This document shows, one piece after another, positions 47,032-58,282 of a stretch of 64,000 nt of DNA. A model generated the notes under the pieces. It made no database searches. It was given only the letters and a program-made list of their open reading frames with translations, and had not been told where the DNA came from. The DNA comes from Sisyra terminalis (lineage: Eukaryota > Arthropoda > Insecta > Neuroptera > Sisyridae). The position numbers and the translations under genes are program-made. Position 1 is the stretch's first letter, and every line of letters starts with the position of its first letter. The DNA is taken from assembly GCA_958496175.1 (NCBI GenBank), contig OY292275.1, positions 46,453,701 to 46,517,700 of the forward strand, given 5' to 3'.

Positions 47032-47505
47032 ATATAAAAATCTCGTGTCACAGTGTTTGTAATTAAACTCCTCTGAAACGGCCGGATCGATTTTCATGAA
47101 ATTTTTTATGTATATTTGGTAGGCTTGAGAATCGAACGTAAAATATATTTCATACCTCTAGGAGATTAGGGTGTCCCTCAGCGTCTTCAGCAATTTTTTA
47201 CGCATACTTGCCTATATATTATTTGTAATCATTGATGGTTGTGATTTGTTTTCAAAAACACACAGTAACCGTTTGATTATGATATTCTCACTTGAATTTA
47301 TGTGTGAAAATAATTCTTTTATTAATTCTGCATTTTTTATGTATTACAACGCACTGCGTGCAAATTTGTGTAAATTTATTTAATTTAATTTATAAGAAAT
47401 ATTTTGTTTGTGTGAGCTATTAATCTTATATATGCAAATATAAAAAGAAAATAATACTATCATAGATGTCACGCAGACGAAGTTGCGGGCATCAGCTATT
47501 AAGGG
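47032..47505. mobile_element. Dispersed repeat with AAAATCTCGTGTCACAGTGT head and GCGGGCATCAGCT tail
   Basis: The head (TATATAAAAATCTCGTGTCA, AAACGGCCGGATCGATTTTC) and the tail (CACGCAGACGAAGTTGCGGG, then CATCAGCTA) are words I know from short arthropod repeats, possibly Helitron- or RTE-related. The class was not resolved. No protein coding. Confidence 0.5.
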
Positions 47506-47635
47506 ATAAATTAGAAATTGAAGTACTTTTAATTTTTGTTATGACTTTAATCAGTATGGATTCTACACGTTAAGTGGGAAATCAGTTTACTCGTTAGCTA
47601 ATATGAAATGCGAACATTTGGACTTTCAACTGATA

Positions 47636-47826
47636 ATATGAAATAACATAGTAAAAGCTTGAAGGCCAAAATGGCATGTATAAATATGTCGTTCAGGAAT
47701 TTGAAACCAGTTTGAGGTATTTATTATTTGTTGACAATTGTGCTTACATTTATAACTTTCCGAATCCATTAGTGAATCTACCTTTTTCTCACATTTTGGC
47801 CTTCAAGCTTTTATGTTATTTCATAT
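47636..47826. mobile_element. MITE with ATATGAAATAACATA ends
   Basis: ATATGAAATAACATA...AAAGCTTGAAGGCCAAAATG on the left is repeated as its complement on the right (CATTTTGGCCTTCAAGCTTT...TATTTCATAT). The arms are about 37 bp with a 2-bp indel, and the interior is unrelated. Confidence 0.8.
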
Positions 47827-48184
47827 GAGCATTTGAGAACAGGTAAAATTCCTTGTAATTTCACATCTGTTAGGAATTTATCCAGTTTTGTTCACAATAT
47901 TCATCATTATCGAGCAAAGGTTGATAAATTGAACGTAAATATTTTTCTACCTGCATTCTTTCGCACAATTCAAAAACAGGTTTATCGATTTCGATAATAT
48001 TTTGCTTTCACGTACTTCTTAGTGTAAACTAAAGTAAGTTGAGTAATTACGAAGCTGAAGAATATATATCTTGAAAGTAAATTATAAAAGGTACAACAAG
48101 GGATGATGCTGCGGGTTGCTAAGGAATGGGTTTTAATGTTCTAAGAACAAATTTTTGATTCCATGTTATTTATTTACTGCCATT

Positions 48185-48234
48185 ATATATAGATGGGCAG
48201 GATAACGTCTGGCGGGTTCAGCTAGTACAATATA
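48185..48234. mobile_element. Repeat end GATGGGCAGGATAACGTCTG
   Basis: GATGGGCAGGATAACGTCTG followed by GCGGGTTCAGCTAGTA is a common arthropod repeat terminus. Only the end is recognisable here, and it may close the composite that begins at 47032. Confidence 0.45.
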
Positions 48235-49296
48235 AAATTAAAGATACGTGGATTTAGTTTTGTTTATTTCCTGAATTTTCAGCGTTAAAAATATTACAGA
48301 TCTAATAACAAGAGTGTTTTACTATAAAAATTTAATAGTTTTGAAATCACATTTTTTATACTAATCTTAATATTGCTTTGTATTAATTGATTACATTTTC
48401 GTTGTCAAAAATATAATTAAGCCTTAGCTGATCGTGACATGTTTTTTCTGCGAATTAAAAAAAATAATTCAGTCAAAGAAAATCACCTATTTGAGCTTAA
48501 GGGGTCGTTTCAAAAATACATAACACTGGAAGAGTTAGATCGCCCTACCTGGAACATGACTTAGCGTTTTGTGAGGTATTTTTATTACGTATCAAATATG
48601 AACACTCAAAAACAGAAAAATAAGTAAATTAGAAATACATTTTAATCGAAATTGCAGCGCTTTGACTATAAATAAATTTGACCTATCCCTAAATCCCTAG
48701 TATATCCTGTATGTATTGCTGAATACAAAATTATAACGTTGACTAACAACGTTTAAGATTAACTTAATTTTTCAAATAAAAAGGTATATCTTATAAAAAA
48801 AGTATTGAAATGTTACTGTTGAACATGAATCAATTTTTTTATGAATATTTTTAGCATATATTTATTTTGTAACTGGTGTGATAGAATATGAATATTTAAA
48901 AATTGATATAAGAACGTTTTTCTTAAATTATGTAGTACTTAAGGGATGGCGACCTACTTAACAAAGGGACTAATGAAGACAATAGGGGGCATTATATAGG
49001 CGTAGAATGTGCCAGAAAAAAATAACTTCGTATTTTTAAACACTCCCTAATGTCCTAATAGTACACCTGTACAAAAATGTACAAATTGTACATTTTTTTT
49101 CAATTATGTGTAACTTTCTCTTAAAACTAAATTACTGTATATTTTTAATGTTATTTTCTCGATTGTCAACTATTTATAATGTACTATACACTTAATAAGA
49201 TACATTTCGAAAATGTGCTTCGAAAGAAAATTATTTTTGGTGTATTCTATATATGATATACATATAAGGCTGCATTTTTATATACACTGCAGAATA

Positions 49297-49838
49297 CTGT
49301 GATTCACTACTGTGGTGCCTTACATACTCTGTTAAAAAGGCAGTTAGAGGCATTTTAAATCATTACCTTTAAGATGCCATTAATAACTTTAAACGATTTC
49401 CAATACGTTTTTTGAACATTAAAATGTCTTTTCCCTATCACTTCAAAATGGCGCAACCGTAATATACTGAACGCTAAGAAATCATGAGATAGAGGTATAT
49501 TTTGTCTTTGTTATTATCTATCAAGAATTGTCAATTTGCATCTTTGAAGACGAAGCTTGGTTTAATTCTAAATTTAATCGAGATTATTTAAAGTAAATAA
49601 AACGCGTTTATCAAAAACTACTGTATTATTAAACGTAGGAAGGTATATATAAATTCAATTGAAATTTATTTTTAAATCTTAAAAAGTTATTAGTTTATAT
49701 TCTTAATTCTTAGCAGTTTTGAAATTAATAGAATTGATTACGTTATTAGTATTAGTAAAAATGTTCAAAAAAGGCATTTAAATTTCAAATGTCTTTTTAA
49801 CAGGGTATAGAACGCCACTAGTATTCACAGTATCACAT
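49297..49838. repeat. Long terminal inverted repeat around CTGTTAAAAAGG
   Basis: The left arm (about 49297-49372: ATACTGTGATTCACTACTGT, then CTCTGTTAAAAAGGCA) pairs with the right arm (about 49780-49838: TCTTTTTAACAGGGTATAGA, then AGTATTCACAGTAT). This looks like a non-autonomous DNA transposon. The CTGTTAAAAAGG word recurs at 50957. Confidence 0.6.
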
Positions 49839-50327
49839 ATCGGAAGATAGCTTTTATCACATAGTGATGTTCAGTTTACATTGTTTAGATGTACAAGAAT
49901 TTATATACAACTAATATTGCTTTGATTTTTATAAAAGAAGCTATTAATTATTATTCGAAACCAGGAACTAAAGCTAAAGGACCACTTTTCAACGTGGAAA
50001 ATAAAACATGGAATGTATTCGTAAATTCATAAGAAAATCATAAAGATACTAATCATATTTTAAATTTACCTTTTACAAAATAATATTTTAATGATTCAAT
50101 AAACTAGGAAAAATCAAAACGTATATATTAAAACTTAACTTATGCTGCATCAAGTTTGCTAATAAACTTTTCATCAAATTTTCCACAACAAAAATAAAAA
50201 TATTTATAAACAATAACTGTGATGATTATATGAATGAATCATAATTTTTAATAAATGTTCTTATATATATTTTCTTTTCTTTTGATAATAATTTAAGTAA
50301 ATATTAGTTTCGTTACAAAATTATTTA

Positions 50328-52940
50328 TCAAATTTCCGTATAAAAGGTAGGTCGTTCAATGCTCAAATATCGAAACAGTTTTGGGAACAAGAATAATGTA
50401 TTGAACCCGATGGCAGCACAGGAAAAGTAACGGTAACACAAATCTACAAACGTTTTGTGTTTATTTCCTAAACTATGTTCTATCTTCTTTAAATGTTCAG
50501 GATCTTCACGTAAAATAATACAAAGAATCGAATATATAAACCATTTGGAAATAAATTTGGTGCATAGAACTCCAACTAGACCTATGAATGTTCGGATGAC
50601 GGCTTGTCCAAGTTTAAGTAACGACGGCCAGAAGATAGTGTATGGAGGAGTTAATTCGGGATAGGACATAAATCCTAGTTGATAATTAGTCCAGGCGCCT
50701 ATATGTACACCAACGCAAACTGAAACCATCATCGCCGTATCGCCCCTAAAATAATACATTATTACATATATTTTGTTCTTATTTCCTGCAACAACCATAA
50801 ATATGGTGCCAAAAGAAAATCATGTTTTGAAAGATCTATTTATTTGAATTAGGATGAAAATTCACCGTTTAAAAATCTTTAGTTCTCAACTATTTGATAT
50901 ATACACGCAATTTCCAAAATTCCCAATAGTATCATGTTAATGGAGGCAAAGATAGTCCTGTTAAAAAGGATTTAAAGTTATTTAAATTTTCAAAAAACCC
51001 TTTAAAAGTTGTTTCAAGTTATGAAAAACATTTTAAATGTAATGATTTCAAAAAGCCTTTCTTAACAGGGAGCATTTTTTTGGGAAAATTGAAAAAAAGG
51101 TAAAATCAAAATAGATTTTTTCGTTGACTTAGAACAGTTATACTGTTAATACAATATGTGAAATATATTGTATAAACTGAACAAAGGTAATTATTTCTTT
51201 AATAAAAAATATTTTTATATCTTTGATAATGGATTCTAAAACATGTTGGTTAAAAAAAAAATCTCATTTTGATCAAATGTAGTATCAGCCTTCATCTGAG
51301 AAAACTATCCTGGCTTAAATGTAGTTTAGCCCATTAAGCCCTTCAGCTTCAATGGCAATTCCAGACTATTGAACTAAAACCGAAATTTTAAACAATCTCC
51401 GGATATGTATGCTTAATGCACTGCATTCACGGAGATGGTGCTTTCGAGACGCCAAAGGAAATTCAGAGTAGAGAAAATTCAACAGTTTAAGTCACCTGAA
51501 AACATTAAATGGAATTTTTCTTTCATTTGCAATGACCTTCACAATATTTCATGGAGACTTTACAAGAAAGTGATACACGTAAAATTAAAGCTTTTTCTCT
51601 TCAGCAATTGCCACACGAATACTTGATTTTTGAAAAAATGTACTTAGACCCGCTATTCTCAACGTGGGGCGCAGGCCCCACCGATGGGGCATGGCAATAT
51701 TTTCGTGACAATATCATGGGCAGGACGTGCAGCCTTCGGCTGACTATACCAAAGACTATGGGGTAATTGAGAATGAGTTAATAACAGTAAATTGTTTTTC
51801 ATTCACTTCAGAATAATGTTTCATTCAAATATTTGCTATTTCTGCAGTTCAGCTCCTTATTATATGTTTGGAAACTTGATTTATTTAATTTTTTTTTCAT
51901 TTTCTTCTTTTATGAATGACTTATTATTTGGAAGCTTGTTTAGATACAAAGTAATTGGCCGTTTAAGTTTTCTTCAGGTGAATAACCGTAAAATGAATAA
52001 CAAAATTTAAATATCACGAGGGGATCAGGATTTTTCAAATGCCTTGATGGAGCATGGCGCAAAATCGGTTGAGAACCACTGACTTAGACCCTATTTATAA
52101 TTTTTTTAATTTTACCTTGTTGGAGTCCATTTTTCTCCACTAGGATAGTAAACAATCATCAGTATCGAAATCGTCAGCAATAAAAGCGGGGATTGTGGAT
52201 TTGTTAGAAGAAAATTATCAATTTTATCGGCTAAAGGAACAAGTGGAATCATTAAACCAAGTGCCAATGAAATTCCAGCTATAATATCCTGAACATAAGT
52301 CATGTTAATTTCTTAATTCAATAAAACCAATACTAAAATATTACCAAAACTGAATGCATTCCTAAATATAAACGACTAGCACAGACTAAAAGGCACCAAA
52401 TTAGAGCTATCAAAGCACCAATGTAAATAGGATATTCGTATCGGTTAATTGTATAGAGAAAAACCGAAAATGGGATTGAAATTGCGACCATAGCGTGTGT
52501 GGATGGCATTCCATATTCCAGCGACCACTTATCCTGTAATTGAACAACTGGAGGCCCTGGACGCGGCCAGCGAATAATGTCCTTCACACCTTGGCCTAAA
52601 AGATATCAATAATATGTTGAACTAAAGTTCTGAGAAATGCCAAAAAGTATTACATACCAATGTACATTACTGTGGCCCAAACAAGCAAAACTCGTCGTCC
52701 AACAGCTCCATCAATATTCCAAAACCAAAATGGAATAAAAGAGGCATAGAACAATTCATCACCGAGTGCTGTTCCAAATAAGAACAGATAAAACCACAAT
52801 TTGTTGGTTATTTCCACATCGGAATATCTGACTTTTTCGGAAGGAGATTTTTCTATTCCATGTTTTAGTTTAACACCGAAATATTGTTGAATTTTCCAGA
52901 CAAGTTCTGGTTTTCTCAGATCTTCAAATATTTTCCACAT
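50328..52940 (-). CDS. SGPP: Sphingosine-1-phosphate phosphatase (PAP2 family)
   Basis: Exons 52940-52658, 52595-52345, 52288-52116 and 50745-50328 join in phase (1, 0, 2) to 374 aa plus stop, somewhat shorter than human SGPP1/SGPP2. The lipid-phosphatase triad is intact: KDIIRWPRP (K99-x6-R106-P107), MPSTH (P125-S126-T127-H128) and SRLYLGMHSVLD (S168-R169-x5-H175-x3-D179). Several hydrophobic helices surround these, as expected for an ER membrane enzyme that dephosphorylates sphingosine-1-phosphate to sphingosine. WTPTRGDT at the exon 3-4 junction is typical of SGPP. The first Met (MWKIFEDLRKPELVWKIQQ) fits the family N-terminus. Intron 3 is 1370 bp because of transposon insertions; the other introns are 56-62 bp. 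Confidence 0.93.
50957..51073. repeat. Inverted repeat with CCTGTTAAAAAGG ends in SGPP intron 3
   Basis: TCCTGTTAAAAAGG on the left and CCTTTCTTAACAGG on the right. The interior contains TTTAAA/TTTCAA repeats. The end word is shared with the 49297-49838 element. Confidence 0.5.
51113..51172. repeat. Copy of the foldback-element flank
   Basis: AGATTTTTTCGTTGACTTAG, then GAACAGTTATACT and AAATATATTG, match 13731-13800 next to the foldback in the ABCC1 intron with about ten differences over 60 bp. Confidence 0.55.
51650..52081. mobile_element. hAT-like element with perfect 8-bp target duplication in SGPP intron 3
   Basis: Ends CCGCTATTCTCAAC and GTTGAGAACCACTG are flanked by ACTTAGAC at 51642-51649 and 52082-52089. 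It is related at its ends to the CAGTGGTTCTTAA family. Its right end lies 34 bp from the donor of SGPP exon 3. Short ORFs within it show no complete transposase. Confidence 0.8.
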
Positions 52941-54058
52941 TGTAAAAATTTATATTTCTTTGAAGTACAGTACTAAAATAACTCGAATCAATTGGTTCTC
53001 GTAAATATGGAAATAATGAAATGGCCACATTTACTGTTTTGCGTTTTTTTAGGACGAGAAATTCGATTAATTGCACTAAAACTACTACTTAATTACTATT
53101 TTTATTTGTAATTGCCTTTTAAATTTTTGTACTAAATTATGGACGCGTTCTACCAGTCGTCGCTCTGGTTATTAAATGTTGTGTCCTTATTTATTGTCTT
53201 GATTTTAAGTCTTTTTGCTCTGTTGTCACGGAAATACGATTAAAATTTTTATTCACACATTTGGACCTCAGCCTCTGAGTCATTGAAAATTTCAGAGGTG
53301 GGTAACGAGATTTTTTTTCAATTCAACAATTAATAATCAGTTATCACTTTATACACACTTTGCGGCTATTAAGAGAAAAATACATTTGTTGTAATAATTA
53401 ATTTATGCAAATTCTGATAAAAAAGTGTTACCCATAGTTACTCGTGTCACCGCATTATAGAAACATAAACATAATATGATTAATTTAATTTGATATTTCA
53501 GAAAAAAAAAACTATTATATTTCATGCAGCTAAGTTTTCAAGATTTATGATTATGGTATTTTTTATTATTTACTAGCTTTATTGTTCGTTTATTTTTACA
53601 CACTTCATGGGCACCATGGCCTTTACAAGAACTTTCGCATGTTTGTGTATTTTTATGTAAAATTGGAAGAAATATTGGCTGATTTTCATTTGCTCTTAAA
53701 TTAATTAATTAGAACTACTTTTACTCGTAATATGGTCGTAATTATAAATAAAAAATAGCTTCAAATATGTCTTTTTCAAACAATGTTTTTCCTCCTTTTT
53801 TTCACTATATCCTTCTTGAGCGTTTGTACTTTGAAGTGTTAAACTTAAACCATTAGAATAAAGAAAAGAATTGAAGATGAATCTATTTAGACATAGTAAT
53901 ATTTTCAATTTATTTTTGTTTCATTTTTCGCCAATAATCCAAAGCCGACAACTGGTGGTTTGCATAATTTAATCACATATGTTAAAAACAGATATAGGCA
54001 AATCACATTACATTCTTACAAGTAGTTCAATTTGAATCTACTTAAAACCTTTAAATAA

Positions 54059-54212
54059 CCTACTGGTGGACGAGTGGTCAAGGTAGCCACTCCAAAACTG
54101 ATAGGATTTGGTTTCGATTGTCGTATCGAGCAAATTTTCCATATTTCTCAATTACGGATTTTTATTAACTCTAGAATCGCTAAATACCTTAATAAATCGA
54201 CGGTAAGTAACA
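54059..54212 (+). mobile_element. tRNA-derived SINE, copy 6
   Basis: The only full-length copy in plus orientation: CCTACTGGTGGACGAGTGGT (A-box region), a changed B box (TGGTTTCGATTGTCG), GAGCAAATTTTCCATATTTC, and a 3' end at CGACGGTAAGTAAC. Confidence 0.85.
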
Positions 54213-54353
54213 ATTAAAATAAAACTTTAAACCTTTTACTTGCAGTAAGTAGTAGTTTTTTTTGCTGAGAAGTTTTTAAAAATAAATTGAATTTAAGGTC
54301 CTGCCCTGAGCTATCACGGCTATCACATTAGGTTCTATATTCATAAATTATAA

Positions 54354-54500
54354 GGCTCATGTCCCTTTTAGGTCTGGTTTAGGTCTTTGTTTTTATACCA
54401 TATTAGAACTACATTTACAAAAAAAAATCAGGAATAGAATAAAAACAAAGTAGAAATTGCGACATTTCATATATTGACCGGCCTAAAAGGGCTATGAGCC
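54354..54500. mobile_element. MITE of the CCCTTTTAG family with perfect 8-bp target duplication
   Basis: Ends GGCTCATGTCCCTTTTAGG and CCTAAAAGGGCTATGAGCC are flanked by AATTATAA at 54346-54353 and 54501-54508. At 147 bp it is shorter than its relatives, which suggests an internal deletion. Confidence 0.88.
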
Positions 54501-56199
54501 AATTATAACGTTTAATCCTCCCTTCACTTTTTAGGCTAAACAAAATGAGATATTTTTGGGCAAGAAAAAAATATAGAACAAAGAAGGAATTTATAAATCA
54601 GTTCTCTCATAATATCTTATGTAAGTCATTAATAATCTCCTAAATCGTTAAGATAATTTTAAAGGCCTACGTTTCCTTTATTTTTTTTTTCAATTTAATT
54701 TTTGTAAACAGTAACAATTATATGAGATCATTTGTATATGGAATAAGCGACTTGGCAAATACAAGCACATAAGAAGTATATTAAATTAATTTGGTGATTC
54801 CTACCATTTCTACAACATAGGATTATGTTAAAACATATACCCATTACGCCCATTACTTAAAATTTATAAACCATACAAAGTATATGTAACTAAAAATTTA
54901 ACTTTGATAAACATACAGACATTTAAAGATTTTATACATATAAGTAAATATCTGAACTACACGGTAAAACTGCATTAACTCCTTTTTTATAAACTTCTCA
55001 ATGGTTTCGGGGTTAACGGAAAAACAGTTACGAAAGTCGAGGTTTTTGTACAACCTTTTTTGATATTTAATTTTACATTATTTCATCGTCATTTTTCCAT
55101 CTAGAATGCTACAGAACGCGGGATGTACCCAAAAAAGCTTAAAATATAGAGCGTCAAATGATACAAAGTGGCACCATAAAGTGATGCTACAAATGGTACA
55201 AATGAGTGGATTAAATTAAATAGTGTATTGTAAGGATTATGAAGTTACTTTCTGTTTTGTTTGTTTTATACAGATTTAATTTTTGAATACTCTGCAGCAA
55301 ATATTTTTCTGTAAAATCTGGAAAAACTTTAAAAAATCTTAAGATTTCAAACTTTTTTCTTAAATCTTAGTTCGATTTCTAAAGATTTTTGAAGATAAAT
55401 ATTTCCATATTTCAACCAGGGTTCATTTATGGTTCATTTATCCGTAAATGCATTTACCCCCTAAATTATTTTGAATTTAAAATATTTCAGTCGCAACGCC
55501 TATCTATTTCATTGCTTATTCCATTTTTAATTTACATTTTCAACAAAAAAAATAATACTTTGTCATTAATTATAATCCAGTTTTATTTAATCCCTCTGAT
55601 CCATCAACAAATCCCCATGAAAAAACGTCACTACAAAGCCCACCTGTCTTTCGTTTTCATGCCCCTTTCTCTTCCTCTTCCAAAGTCCATAAGACCTCAA
55701 TTTGTCTTCATTCGTTCACTTGCTCATTTAGCCATATTTCCTTATACTTGGTAAAAACGAATGTGTCAAGTTACATTCAAATGCAACCCTCTTCCAACTC
55801 CATAGTGCACCCATTGCACCTCACACCTAAACTGCATAGATAAATTTTTAATAAGATGACTCATTCGTTCCAATAAGCTGGTTGATTAATGAAAGAGGGT
55901 CCAATGTGCGAAATTCCTCCAGTTCAATGAAGAGAAACTGGGGGCGAAAAAACTTTCTTGTTTAATTACTTGAGATGAGGGCTAATTGTATCAATTAATT
56001 GAAGTGTTTATAATTTGTTGAAATTGACAAAGAAATAATTTGAAAATAGAAGATTTGAAATTGTTATATGGAAGCGAATGTTTCCAATTGAATTAATTAT
56101 TTTACAATTGGAGAGGAAATGCGGTTTTTATGAAATGTTTATGTTTTTAATGGAGCATTAAAATCAATATGAGTTTATGTTTATATAAAAATGACCCTT

Positions 56200-57250
56200 T
56201 CTTTTAACATTTTCTAGGGTTGGTCAAATGTTATCGGGGTACTTTGGGGGGCTGAAATTCATTGAAAAACACGCACAGTACCACACCCTGCCCGTTCGAA
56301 TCTAGGGAAATTTCCAGTTCGCCGTTGTACTGTTGGCATCAATTCCGCGTCTTTCAACTTTGTAGCCAATCGGGAGGAAAGATTAGCGGCGAGTGGGGGT
56401 CGTGGCCATATTGCGTTGCGATGATGCGCGGTCTAGTCTGAAATACGGTTATTTAGTGTAACAACGTTAAACAGTAGTGACTGGTTGCTGAATTTTGTGT
56501 GTGGCAAAAAGCGAGAGCATTTGTTCAAAGGATTTTTTATTGTTTTGGTGAGTTTTTGCACATTTTTTTCACTTAACATTGGCCTGAAATTGATTTTTGC
56601 CATTGTTGTTTTTTGTTTCGGTCGTCAATTGTTTGTATTGTTTGAGAAAAAGTTGACTTTTTGTCTGGAACATGTGTTTGTTGACCGGCCGGCGTTTGCG
56701 AAAATTTGTATCAATGTTTGATTGGAACTGTTAATTTCATATTTTATTAGCACCCCAAATCGTTTTTATTTGATATGGAGAATGAGTTTTGATTTTATTT
56801 CGTATCAACCACCGTTTTCGGTGACGAAACATTAGTTTTTGTTGATTTGATAGTATTCGTTACGCGAGGGTGGGCATATTAGAGAGATTTAATAAAATCC
56901 TCTCCGATAAATTCTGACGATTTGGAGAACCGAACAGATGCTGAATGTTAAATCAAACGGTCCCTCCTCAACATACTAACGCTTGTGTCTGCTCACGTTA
57001 ACCAAGAGGGTAACATAATTCGAGTGAACCAACGAAAAAATCGAACGATCCCATCGAGCCACCGACTTACCATCGAAAATCCGCGTTTTACAACAATTTC
57101 TTCCATTTTTTTTCGATGTCCGCTGAAAAAAAAATAATACAGCGTTGCGAAATTTATTGTCTGCCCTGTGCTGCTGCCTTTTGGGCCAACCAATTTAATT
57201 ATAATATTGACTCGTATTATATTTCAATGTATCTTTGTGACAAAGTTATC
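56200..57250. promoter_or_regulatory. GC-richer promoter-like patch
   Basis: Base composition rises clearly (GGCGAGTGGGGGTCGTGGCC, GCGTTGCGATGATGCGCGG) against the AT-rich flanks. On the plus strand a good donor (GTGAGT at about 56547) could end a non-coding first exon. On the minus strand a short candidate coding exon is present (57071-57106). The pattern fits a transcription start region of a gene that continues elsewhere, but no TATA box or initiator is certain. Confidence 0.35.
57071..57106 (-). CDS. Candidate first coding exon of an unidentified minus-strand gene
   Basis: ATG opens MEEIVVKRGFSM and is directly followed by a strong donor GTAAGT; the A-rich context before the ATG is good for insects. 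No continuation exon was recognised at lower coordinates. It could be an upstream alternative start of SGPP or a separate gene, or chance. Confidence 0.25.
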
Positions 57251-58052
57251 CGGTCTAGACTAATCGATAGTTAATGCGAGGGTAAATTTCTTGTTTGCAG
57301 TAGCCTTAATTTTGCATTATTAATTGTCTCTTGAATCATCGATTTTTTTTTCCAATGAATTTCCGAGAATATCTCCAATGGATATACCATTGTCTTTTCA
57401 CTTTAAGTGCCACATAATTTGATAATTACGAGTGCCAATTCTTGTAATTAGCTGATTAAAATGTTATTTCTTAAGTATTCGATTATTTTTTTAATCAACT
57501 TAAATTCGGTTTAAAAAATTAATTACAACAAACTGATAAGATTTCCTTCAAAACTCAATTTTATTTTGTTATATCCCAAATTACTAAAACTTTTCTCCAA
57601 GAAATTTCAATTGAAACAATCTCCATATTATAAATATCACTCAATTCATTTTTTTAAAATAATACAAGTTGCCTTTTAAATGTACAATTATTAACTTTAA
57701 AACGCCTATGTCTAGATTATTCTACCTTACAAATTTACGTGACAACACTATATTTTTAAGGTGAACTATTATACTTTAAAGGTGCTGCATAATAAAATGA
57801 TAGCTAACATGTTCATATTGTAGTAGGTGATGATATTTATAACGATTGTATCTTAAAAGTAAACTTTAATCAAACATTAAATTCAAGGCATTTGGTTGTA
57901 TCCTATGATTTCAATAACCTTAATTTCTTATAAAATTCTCTAGTTTTCTTAAAGTTAATGGAATTTAATTCTTCAAGCTTTTCAGTAAATTTCATTTAGT
58001 TAAAATATTAACTAAATGTTACTCTCCACTTTATCTGCGTGACACATTAGTA

Positions 58053-58282
58053 CAGTGGTTCTTAACTTGGACTTAATCGAACCTCAGGGTTTCGGTGAGT
58101 TAGTCTCGCGGATTCGGCGAATATCTCGTTTTAATGGTTTTGTTCATTTGGTGTATCAATGTATAAATATATACTTTTGTTTGAAATTTGAAAAAAAAAA
58201 AATTTCTGATGAAGAAGGGTTCATCGAATGGGAATATGAAACTGGTGAAGGTCAGTACCTCCCAGAACGTTAAGAACCACTA
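58053..58282. mobile_element. hAT-like MITE, CAGTGGTTCTTAA family, second copy
   Basis: Ends CAGTGGTTCTTAACTT and GTTAAGAACCACTA are flanked by CATTAGTA (58045-58052) and CACTAGTA (58283-58290). Inner words (TTAATCGAACC, GGTTTCGGTGAGT) match the copy at 33212. Confidence 0.82.

Larger units (their letters stand above)
46948..50327. other. Region between convergent PIH1D1 and S1P phosphatase
   Basis: No coding exon is seen. It holds a repeat at about 47032-47505, a MITE, a repeat end at 48185-48234 and a long inverted repeat at 49297-49838, each listed separately. Confidence 0.55.
52941..56199. other. Region upstream of SGPP, no gene recognised
   Basis: The SGPP promoter and 5' UTR should lie just above 52940, but no core element is assigned. 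The rest holds a SINE, a MITE and AT-rich sequence. The 121-codon plus-strand frame at 55389-55754 has no family resemblance and is not called. Confidence 0.5.

Noticed and set aside
48185..48234. Riboswitch or structured RNA at the GC-rich GGATAACGTCTGGCGGG
   Set aside because: The sequence is a common arthropod repeat terminus, not a known RNA motif.
51551..51766. 71-codon plus-strand ORF in SGPP intron 3
   Set aside because: It crosses the left border of a hAT-like element and has no recognisable transposase motif.
55389..55754. 121-codon plus-strand ORF
   Set aside because: It reads across AT-rich and pyrimidine-rich sequence, has no family resemblance, no splice support and a poor start context.
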